The notes under the pieces are model-generated. The model was not told where the DNA came from. It did no database searches and saw nothing but the letters and a program-made list of their open reading frames with translations. Positions 1-5,365 of a stretch of 7,056 nucleotides of DNA are shown here, in pieces (the first letter of the stretch is position 1; every line of letters starts with the position of its first letter). Source of the stretch: an uncultured Fibrobacter sp. (GTDB taxonomy: Bacteria; Fibrobacterota; Fibrobacteria; Fibrobacterales; Fibrobacteraceae). The translations under genes and the position numbers were made by a program. The stretch lies in the NCBI GenBank assembly GCA_947306025.1, contig CAMZFJ010000089.1, positions 1 through 7,056 on the forward strand, given 5' to 3'.

Positions 1-680
1 ACTTCGGGCGTGGCGCCGTATTCCACATGGTCTGCGGAGTAATGCGTGTGGCAATGCATTTCGCCCGCGGCGTAGCCGGGGGCAATCGGCAGTGCTTCGT
101 TTAAAACTTTAAAGCGGAGCGGTACCGGTTTTAATCGCGGCAAGTTCCAGCGTTTAAACGTTTGCGTTTTTCCGTTGCGTTCGACCGTCAATTTGCAGTG
201 CGCTTCGTAAGTGCCTGCCGGAATTTTCCCAAGCGCAAGCGGGATGAATTTCATCTGCTCATGGACATCGAGATTCAAGTCTTTGCAAATAGAAAAGTTC
301 GGTTGCCGCGCATTTCCCGGCACATTCCTTGGCGCATTTCCCGCCGCATTTCCTGGCTCACTTTCCGGCGTATTTCCTGACGCATTTCCCAACGCATTTC
401 CAACAGCGGTTTCAGTCGCATTTTCTAACGCACTTCCTACGGCATTACCCAAAGTATTATCGGCGGTTCGCTTGAGCTGGATTTCGACGGTCTTGAGTTT
501 TGTCGGGAAATGGTCGGCATCGCGCACGACAATCCAGAGCATGGGTTCAACACCCGGTACGAACTGGAATGGCGCATCGAAAATGATTTCGGGCCACGGC
601 TTGTAAAGGAGCGACCAGGGTAGCTTGAATTTAAAATGCGTTTCGGCGTAACGCAGTTTTTCCCCTGGCAAAAAACTCAT
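1..680 (-). CDS. PHP-superfamily metallohydrolase with N-terminal beta-rich domain (3' end outside window)
   Basis: I read 226 codons from ATG at 680 down to the left edge, without a stop. Residues 206-226 hold GEMHCHTHYSAD followed by a GATPE motif. This is the first metal-binding motif of the PHP (polymerase and histidinol phosphatase) superfamily, with His209 and His211 as expected metal ligands and Asp217 in the usual SDG/SAD position. The layout of a roughly 200-residue beta-rich domain before a GE/DLHxHT motif is like the CehA/McbA group of PHP hydrolases. The substrate, a phosphoester or another hydrolysable bond, cannot be told. No signal peptide is seen, so it is probably cytoplasmic. 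The N-terminal domain is interrupted at about residues 75-125 by a Gly-Asn-Ala-X tetrapeptide repeat. The start is well supported: AGGTGA lies just upstream (684-689) and the ATG overlaps the stop of the preceding gene as ATGA, so translation is probably coupled. The catalytic remainder lies beyond the window. Confidence 0.82.
   Translation of the reverse strand, partial: MSFLPGEKLRYAETHFKFKLPWSLLYKPWPEIIFDAPFQFVPGVEPMLWIVVRDADHFPTKLKTVEIQLKRTADNTLGNAVGSALENATETAVGNALGNASGNTPESEPGNAAGNAPRNVPGNARQPNFSICKDLNLDVHEQMKFIPLALGKIPAGTYEAHCKLTVERNGKTQTFKRWNLPRLKPVPLRFKVLNEALPIAPGYAAGEMHCHTHYSADHVEYGATPE
309..461 (-). repeat. 12-bp coding tandem repeat (about 12-13 degenerate units)
   Basis: On the plus strand the unit is close to CGCATTTCCNNN. 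Read on the coding (minus) strand it is NNNGGAAATGCG, coding X-Gly-Asn-Ala. Units start at 309 and follow every 12 bases to about 452-461. The left units are nearly identical, and those towards the N-terminus (405-460) have diverged. Because 12 is a multiple of three, gain or loss of units keeps the PHP gene in frame. The encoded segment (about residues 75-125) is rich in Gly, Asn, Ala, Pro and Glu, and is probably a flexible loop in the N-terminal beta domain. Confidence 0.85.
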
Positions 681-1891
681 CAGTCACCTTTCGTTTTGAT
701 TTCTTCGGCGGTCGCGCTCTTTTCTGCGCTCTTTTCATTCGGCGTGTTTTTTTCTGCCGGAGCATTTGGGGCGGCCGGTTCTTTTTTCACCGGTGCTTGT
801 TCATTTTTTGCCGAATTTGGCGCAATTGCCTTTGCGGTATCTGTGGCAACTTTCGCGCTGTCGATGGTTGCTTTAGCAGAATCCACTTTGGCGCTATCCG
901 CAATGACCTGCGCGCTGTCTACAGTTGCTTTAGCCGAATCCGCGGCAACTCCTAATGAATCGGCGACCTTTACGTCTGCAATCTTAGCGGTGTCCGCGAC
1001 ATTTCCGACGGAATCCACTTTTACAGAATCTTTTTTCGTATCGTCGATAATCTTGACGTTGGGCTTCTTTTCATTGTCATCATCATCGTCGTCGTCTTTA
1101 GGCTTTGGTTTGTTCCACAGCCCGAACGAACCTCTGATTTGCATTTGTAACCCACCAAGGTTCCACTTAGCTTTTTCGTTTGGGCCGTTTGGCACAATGT
1201 CCGAGAACTTCTTGTTCGACTTCACGGAGATGGAATTAAATCCGATGTCGCCGTAAAGTTTAAAGCTCTTCCAGGTGGCAAAAAGGTAGCCCACGCTTAC
1301 GCCAAAACCAGCTCCCAAAAGCGGCGTTTCGGCATCGATCTTGCCCCAGGTCGTGTAGATTTCGGTGCCCGGCAGCACCCAGTACCAACGCACGGCCAAA
1401 CTGAAAAGTCCACCCGTGCTGAGCGTGATAAAATTCTTGGGCAATGCAAATCGGTATTCCATGTAAAAAGGAATGCCTTGCAGCGTGTATTCGTAACTGT
1501 GCGTGTTGCTTTTACGGTCGGTCAAAACCACCGATTCGTTGTCGTAAATAAATCCGACGCCTGCGCTCAAAAAGTGGTCTTCGGCAAATTGCCACTGGAT
1601 TCCGGCGGTAATCGGGAAGCAAAAATTGACTTTCTGGAAATCCTGTTTTGCTACGTTCAAGGATTCGGCGCTGTTCACGGCGTTTTCCTTGAATCCGTAA
1701 TAGATGGTGTCGATGGCTTCTTGGAAGTATTTGCGTTCTTCAAAACTGATGAAAGAAATTGACGGTTGCAAAAAGACCGACAGAATGGAATTGTCGTGGT
1801 CCAGCTTTTCTTCGCTCGCAGCAAAGCTTGTTGCTGTCATCAACAAAACGGCAACGAGCGAAAAAACAATATTTCTGGACTTCGATTTCAT
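680..1891 (-). CDS. Secreted outer-membrane-like beta protein with poly-Asp linker and DSAK repeat tail
   Basis: This 403-residue protein belongs to no named family I recognise. Residues 1-25 are a standard Sec signal peptide (Lys/Arg n-region, hydrophobic core, ATSFA/A cleavage site). Residues 30-258 show alternating aromatic and small-residue strands (for example FLSAGVGFIY, PFYMEYRFAL, LYGDIGFNSI), typical of a small outer-membrane beta-barrel or porin-like domain. Seven aspartates follow at 266-272, then a low-complexity tail to 403 built from DSAK/DTAK units and ending in an Ala-Pro-Lys-Glu-rich segment. The tail looks extended or helical and hydrophilic, and could sit in the periplasm or outside the cell. 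Which side is unknown. The ATG lies 8 bp after the bamD stop, with an AGG at 1899-1901 as a modest ribosome site. Its stop overlaps the PHP start. Being downstream of bamD fits an envelope role but does not define it. Confidence 0.8.
   Translation of the reverse strand: MKSKSRNIVFSLVAVLLMTATSFAASEEKLDHDNSILSVFLQPSISFISFEERKYFQEAIDTIYYGFKENAVNSAESLNVAKQDFQKVNFCFPITAGIQWQFAEDHFLSAGVGFIYDNESVVLTDRKSNTHSYEYTLQGIPFYMEYRFALPKNFITLSTGGLFSLAVRWYWVLPGTEIYTTWGKIDAETPLLGAGFGVSVGYLFATWKSFKLYGDIGFNSISVKSNKKFSDIVPNGPNEKAKWNLGGLQMQIRGSFGLWNKPKPKDDDDDDDNEKKPNVKIIDDTKKDSVKVDSVGNVADTAKIADVKVADSLGVAADSAKATVDSAQVIADSAKVDSAKATIDSAKVATDTAKAIAPNSAKNEQAPVKKEPAAPNAPAEKNTPNEKSAEKSATAEEIKTKGD
797..997 (-). repeat. DSAK/DTAK heptad-like repeat tail in the secreted protein
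   Basis: Residues about 299-365 of the secreted protein repeat a unit of roughly seven residues of the form (A/V/I)DSAKxx. Clear examples are ADSAKAT, VDSAQVI, VDSAKAT, IDSAKVA and TDTAKAI, with one short five-residue unit. The DNA units (about 21 bp) have diverged at synonymous sites, so the repeat appears kept at protein level rather than freshly duplicated. Heptad spacing with Val/Ile/Ala at one position and Asp/Lys elsewhere suggests an amphipathic helix. This is an inference from composition. Confidence 0.75.
1076..1096 (-). repeat. Seven-aspartate codon run
   Basis: Seven consecutive Asp codons, mixing GAC and GAT, encode residues 266-272 and separate the beta domain from the repeat tail. 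They follow a Lys/Pro stretch (KPKPK), giving a sharp change of charge. A linker or a divalent-cation-binding patch is possible. Neither is shown by the sequence. Confidence 0.8.
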
Positions 1892-1899
1892 CCGTTCGC

Positions 1900-2715
1900 C
1901 TAGTTAGCCAAAGTCTTTTCTTCTTTCTGCAAGCGCTTCTTTTCAGCTTCTTTCTTGAGGCGCTTTTCGTAGGCTTCTTCGGCCTTGACGATCTTATCTT
2001 CGGCTTTCTTCACGCGCTTTTGAATTTCCTTGTCTTCGCTAGATTCGTTCTGGGCGATGGCGAGGAATTCTCTTGCGGTTTCGAACTGGTCGAGGTCCGT
2101 GTATGCATCCGAAATCAAGAAGAGCGCTTCTTGACGGCGTTTTGCCTTCGGGTATGTTTCTAAAAATTCCTTGAAGTAAATCACGGCAGCTTGCGGCTTT
2201 TCCATGCGCAAGTAAAGGCGACCTGTCTGGAATTCCTTTTCGGCAACGCGGTCCACGAGCAGGTTGTAGTAGTAATCAACCGAGTCGCGGAGCGGTGTGT
2301 TCGGGTGGTTCGCGAGGTAGCGTTCAAAGTCCTTCATGGCGGTTGTCGTGTTCGATTCGTCACGGTCAATTTTGTAATCCATGTTGAACGAAGAGACGGC
2401 CTTGCGGAATTCGGCGGTTTCTGCAAACGGAGAGCCCGGGAAGTTCACGATAAAGCTGCCGTATTCGCCACGGGCTTCAATCCACTGCTCCAGGTTGAAA
2501 TGGCTTTCGGCAAGCAAGAACTGCGCTTGTTCCATGTAGCCAGAACCTGCACAGGTAGAAAGAATTTCTTCGAGTTTCTCGACGGAGCGTCCGTACTTCT
2601 GGGCTTTGAAAAGTTGTTCGGCGTTTTCGTAGCGCTTTTGGCACCAGTCGGTGTGGGTCATTTTTTCGTTCGACGAAGTAGAGGAACAACCCATCATGGT
2701 GGCAATATAAAGCAA
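1900..2715 (-). CDS. bamD: Outer membrane protein assembly lipoprotein BamD (YfiO family)
   Basis: BamD is the essential TPR lipoprotein of the BAM complex, which folds beta-barrel proteins into the outer membrane from the periplasmic side. The 271 residues show Cys10 followed by SS in a lipobox-like context (MMGC), then about five TPR-type helix pairs (residues 27-55, 60-93, 99-137, 145-190, 191-225). A segment at 116-140 (DRDESNTTTAMKDFERYLAN, then HPNT) matches the characteristic BamD pattern. Residues 228-268 form a highly charged Lys/Glu helix, longer than usual. The start is doubtful. The TTG at 2715 leaves only nine residues before the Cys and no basic n-region. The same frame stays open up to a stop at 2809-2811 and would add a Lys-rich, hydrophobic stretch that makes a full lipoprotein signal, but it contains no ATG, GTG or further TTG (only ATT/ATA, e.g. 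2772). It is first in the minus-strand operon. Confidence 0.87.
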   Translation of the reverse strand: MLYIATMMGCSSTSSNEKMTHTDWCQKRYENAEQLFKAQKYGRSVEKLEEILSTCAGSGYMEQAQFLLAESHFNLEQWIEARGEYGSFIVNFPGSPFAETAEFRKAVSSFNMDYKIDRDESNTTTAMKDFERYLANHPNTPLRDSVDYYYNLLVDRVAEKEFQTGRLYLRMEKPQAAVIYFKEFLETYPKAKRRQEALFLISDAYTDLDQFETAREFLAIAQNESSEDKEIQKRVKKAEDKIVKAEEAYEKRLKKEAEKKRLQKEEKTLAN

Positions 2716-2818
2716 AATCGGAACTAAATGGGTACTATTTAAAAATTTTTTATTTTTTTTTTTTGGGTTAATTATATCTTCATTGCTTAAATTTATAAAA
2801 AAACGACTCTAGAGAAAA
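2716..2818. promoter_or_regulatory. Divergent AT-rich control region between bamD and lptF
   Basis: This short region is the only gap between the two divergent operons and must carry promoters for both, unless transcription enters from elsewhere. It is very AT-rich and includes an A5T5 palindrome (2741-2750), a 12-base T run on the plus strand (2753-2764) and several TATA-like hexamers. Part of it may also code for the true bamD signal peptide on the minus strand. For lptF, TATAAA at 2794-2799 is a possible -10 (five of six bases), but the hexamer 17 bp upstream is a poor -35. The lptF start at 2819 has only a weak GA-rich site (2811-2814). Confidence 0.6.
2771..2799 (-). promoter_or_regulatory. 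bamD: Candidate sigma70-type promoter for the bamD operon
   Basis: Read on the minus strand, an exact TATAAT (plus positions 2771-2776) lies 17 bp from TTTATA (2794-2799), which matches TTGACA at four of six bases. Initiation would fall near 2764, at the first A of the A12 tract, giving a leader of about 50 nt to the TTG at 2715. The region is so AT-rich that chance matches are likely. The promoter also conflicts with translation starting upstream at 2772. Confidence 0.4.
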
Positions 2819-4258
2819 ATGATTTTAGTCCGCTATGTCTTGAAAGAGCTGATAGGTCCTTTTTTGGCTTCGCTCTTTGGCATTACTTTTTTGTTTGTAG
2901 TTGACTTTTTAGTCAAAATCTTGGACAATGTGTTGTCCAAGGGCTTGCCTACATCTACGGTTCTTGAAATTTTTGCGTTGAACTTGGCATGGATGCTTTC
3001 GCTTTCGATCCCGATGGCGGTGCTTGTGGCAAGCCTCATGACGTTTGGGCGCATGTCCGGCGACCAAGAAATTACGGCGGTCAAGGCGGCGGGAATTTCG
3101 CCCTTGTCGTTGATGCGTCCGGTGCTGCTTGTAGCGCTTTTGCTTTCGGTCTTGATGGTCGTGTTCAACAACTGGGTGCTCCCGGAGGCAAACCACCGCT
3201 CGGTGGAACTCATGAACGCCGTTTCGCGCAAAAAGCCTCATGTGTTTGTCGATGCCGGGCGACTCATTACGCAGTTTCCGGGGGTACAACTCTGGGTGAA
3301 CCGCATCGATCCTGTTTCGGGAACGTTGTACGGAATCCAAATTTTTGAAATGGAAAAGAAGGGCGCACCACGTATTGTGTATGCCGACAGCGCTACGATG
3401 GACTATGTGGATAACGGCGCTACGCTTATGCTCCGCCTCCGCAGTGGCGAGACGCATCTCGTCGATCCTGATGATGCGGACAACTATTTCCGTATCCGCT
3501 TCTTCTCGCAAGATTTGGCCATGCAAAACGTGGATGATCGCCTCGAACGCCGTAGCCGTAGTTACCGCAGCGACCGCGAAATGCCGGTCGAGATGATGTG
3601 GGACGTGGTGACGGATGCGCGTGCCAAGTACGATACGGCGGCCGTGCAGGCTAAGTCTCGCCGTTTGCCGACGCTTGCCCGCATTCGTGAATATGCCGTG
3701 GGCGATAGCATTCTCCCGGCTGATGCAAGCGGTGTTCCGATGAGCGATTCCTTGCAGTTTGTGCAGGGGCTCCGCAAAGTCCGCGTGCAAGAGACCGCGT
3801 CGCTCCGTGCGACAGAACGCGCCTGGGGCCGCATGGAAGGCGAACTCAAGCGAGCGGCGCAGTACATGGTCGAAATCCATAAGAAGTTTAGCACCGCATT
3901 TGCTTGCTTTATATTCGTGCTGATTGGTGCTCCGCTTGGAATCATGGCGCGCAAGGGCGGCATTGGCACAGGCATTCTCTATAGCCTCGCGTTCTTTGTC
4001 ATTTATTGGATTTGCCTTATCGGTGGCGAAAACTTGGCCGACCGCTTGATTGTCTCTCCGGAACTTGCCATGTGGATTTCGAACGTCATCATCGGCATAA
4101 TCGGGATTCTCCTTACGCGAGCGATGATTCGCGACCGCTTCTCGGGCAATTCCAAGGTTTTACGCTTCTTTAAAATCGTTGGCAAGTATACAGGCGTTAT
4201 CTATTGTATCAGGGCTGCTGGTTGGTTGTTTGGTAAACTCAAGAAGAGGTTCGGATGA
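2819..4258 (+). CDS. lptF: LPS export ABC transporter permease LptF (YjgP/YjgQ family)
   Basis: LptF pairs with LptG and the ATPase LptB in the inner membrane, extracts lipopolysaccharide and pushes it onto the LptC/A/D bridge. Visible are three N-terminal membrane helices (about 12-35, 47-77, 100-120), a periplasmic beta-jellyroll (about 140-235) and three C-terminal helices (about 357-377, 384-404, 412-433), with the conserved APLG turn at 371-374. The coupling segment after helix 2 (GDQEITAVKAAGIS) carries Glu84, equivalent to the glutamate that contacts LptB in E. coli. At 479 residues it is over 100 longer than E. coli LptF. The excess lies mainly between jellyroll and helix 4 (about 236-350, basic and helical) and in a basic C-terminal extension (441-479). 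The assignment as F rather than G rests on gene order and coupling-helix similarity. It overlaps lptG by ATGA. Confidence 0.9.
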   Translation: MILVRYVLKELIGPFLASLFGITFLFVVDFLVKILDNVLSKGLPTSTVLEIFALNLAWMLSLSIPMAVLVASLMTFGRMSGDQEITAVKAAGISPLSLMRPVLLVALLLSVLMVVFNNWVLPEANHRSVELMNAVSRKKPHVFVDAGRLITQFPGVQLWVNRIDPVSGTLYGIQIFEMEKKGAPRIVYADSATMDYVDNGATLMLRLRSGETHLVDPDDADNYFRIRFFSQDLAMQNVDDRLERRSRSYRSDREMPVEMMWDVVTDARAKYDTAAVQAKSRRLPTLARIREYAVGDSILPADASGVPMSDSLQFVQGLRKVRVQETASLRATERAWGRMEGELKRAAQYMVEIHKKFSTAFACFIFVLIGAPLGIMARKGGIGTGILYSLAFFVIYWICLIGGENLADRLIVSPELAMWISNVIIGIIGILLTRAMIRDRFSGNSKVLRFFKIVGKYTGVIYCIRAAGWLFGKLKKRFG

Positions 4259-5355
4259 AATTCTCTCGATACCTTATCTGGAATTTCTTGAAGATGTTCC
4301 TCATCGTGGTGTGCGGGGCTATTCTCATCTTTGTCGTGATTGACTTTGTTGGTAATATCAAGACATGGCTTGCCCGCGACATGAAGGCGGTAGCCGATTA
4401 TTACTTGAGTTATCTCCCGTATATTTTGTACTTGATCACTCCGGTTGCCTTGTTTATTGCGGTTCTCGCTTCGGTGGGCAATATGGCGCGCCACCTTGAA
4501 ATGAGTGCCATGCAGAGCTCCGGGCAAAGTCCGTTCAAGACGCTTTTGCCGATATTCTTCTTGGGCGTTCTCATGTCGATTGGTTCGTACGAAATGAGCG
4601 AACACTGGCTCCCGGATGCAAACCACAAGCGTTTTGAAATCATGGAAACGAATGCGCAAAAGCGCAAGAATCCGCGCATCAAGGAAAAGCAGGACTTTAC
4701 GTTTATCGATAGTGAAAAGAACAGTTGGTTCTTTAAACATTACTCCGGTAAGAACAAAATAGGCCGAGATGTTGTTCTGCTTGTACGCGATCGTGGACGC
4801 TTGGTTGAACGTTACGATGTTCGTGCAATCCGCTGGATCGAAAAAGATTCTGTTACCAAGGCTGGGTTCTGGCGCTTTGAAAACGGCTTCCATCGAGTGT
4901 TCAAAAAAGATGGTTCTGTCGAAGTTTCGCAAGTCCGCATGGAAAGCATGAAGGGCAAGGTGAATACGCACCCCAACGACCTCATCAACGAAAGGCAGCT
5001 CGCCGACGAAATGGATTCTTGGATGGTCAAGGAGCGCATCAATGTGTTGCGCCGTTCGGGCGAAGATACCCGCGCGATGGAGACTGCGCTCCAGTTCAAG
5101 TATTCGGCGCATTGGATGAACTTGATTGTGCTTTTGATCGGGGCGGCGCTTTGCCACCGTTATAGCCGCTCTGGGGGCCTTTCCCAGAAGTTCGGTGTTG
5201 GTCTGTTGCTCGTTTTTAGCTATTATATTCTAGAGAGAATAGGCCTTAAAATGGGTGAAAATGGGGCTTTGTCGCCGTTCTGGGCGGCGTGGAACAGTCA
5301 CTTCATTTATGCCGGTCTCGCGTTTGTCATGTTATACCGATCATTCCGCTTGTAG
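4255..5355 (+). CDS. lptG: LPS export ABC transporter permease LptG (YjgP/YjgQ family)
   Basis: This is the second membrane subunit of the LptB2FG transporter, acting with LptF to lift LPS out of the inner membrane. At 366 residues it has the usual family size. It shows three N-terminal helices (about 10-33, 50-75, 95-112), a periplasmic jellyroll (about 120-235) and three C-terminal helices (about 286-301, 312-327, 343-363). The coupling segment RHLEMSAMQSSGQS (79-92) carries Glu82 in the place of the conserved LptB-contacting glutamate. The EHWLPDAN stretch after helix 3 parallels NNWVLPEAN in the upstream gene, which confirms paralogy. The ATG overlaps the lptF stop (ATGA), with AGAGG at 4245-4249 as ribosome site, so the two products are likely made in equal amounts. 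No lptB or lptC is present in the window. Confidence 0.9.
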   Translation: MKFSRYLIWNFLKMFLIVVCGAILIFVVIDFVGNIKTWLARDMKAVADYYLSYLPYILYLITPVALFIAVLASVGNMARHLEMSAMQSSGQSPFKTLLPIFFLGVLMSIGSYEMSEHWLPDANHKRFEIMETNAQKRKNPRIKEKQDFTFIDSEKNSWFFKHYSGKNKIGRDVVLLVRDRGRLVERYDVRAIRWIEKDSVTKAGFWRFENGFHRVFKKDGSVEVSQVRMESMKGKVNTHPNDLINERQLADEMDSWMVKERINVLRRSGEDTRAMETALQFKYSAHWMNLIVLLIGAALCHRYSRSGGLSQKFGVGLLLVFSYYILERIGLKMGENGALSPFWAAWNSHFIYAGLAFVMLYRSFRL

Positions 5356-5365
5356 AGGGTTTTAA

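Noticed and set aside
309..461. CRISPR-like array
   Set aside because: The period is only 12 bp with no unique spacers, and the repeat is part of an open coding frame.
162..606. Plus-strand open frames with Phe-Pro-X-Ala-type repeats
   Set aside because: These are antisense readings of the 12-bp repeat in the PHP gene. The minus-strand frame has the PHP motif, a ribosome site and operon overlap, so the plus-strand frames are shadows.
636..1256. Plus-strand 206-codon frame rich in Ser, Ala and Phe
   Set aside because: It is the complement of the poly-Asp and DSAK tail. The Ser run is simply the reverse of the Asp codons. The opposite frame has a signal peptide and full-length coding.
2741..2764. 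A5T5 palindrome followed by T12 as an intrinsic terminator on the plus strand
   Set aside because: There is no GC-containing stem, and no plus-strand gene upstream whose transcript it would end.
2909..3880. Minus-strand 323-codon frame opposite lptF
   Set aside because: His/Arg-rich composition with no recognisable domain, and it lies wholly within the clear lptF coding sequence.
4201..5157. Minus-strand 318-codon frame opposite lptG
   Set aside because: Same kind of shadow: low-quality His/Arg/Asn-rich protein opposite a well-supported membrane protein.
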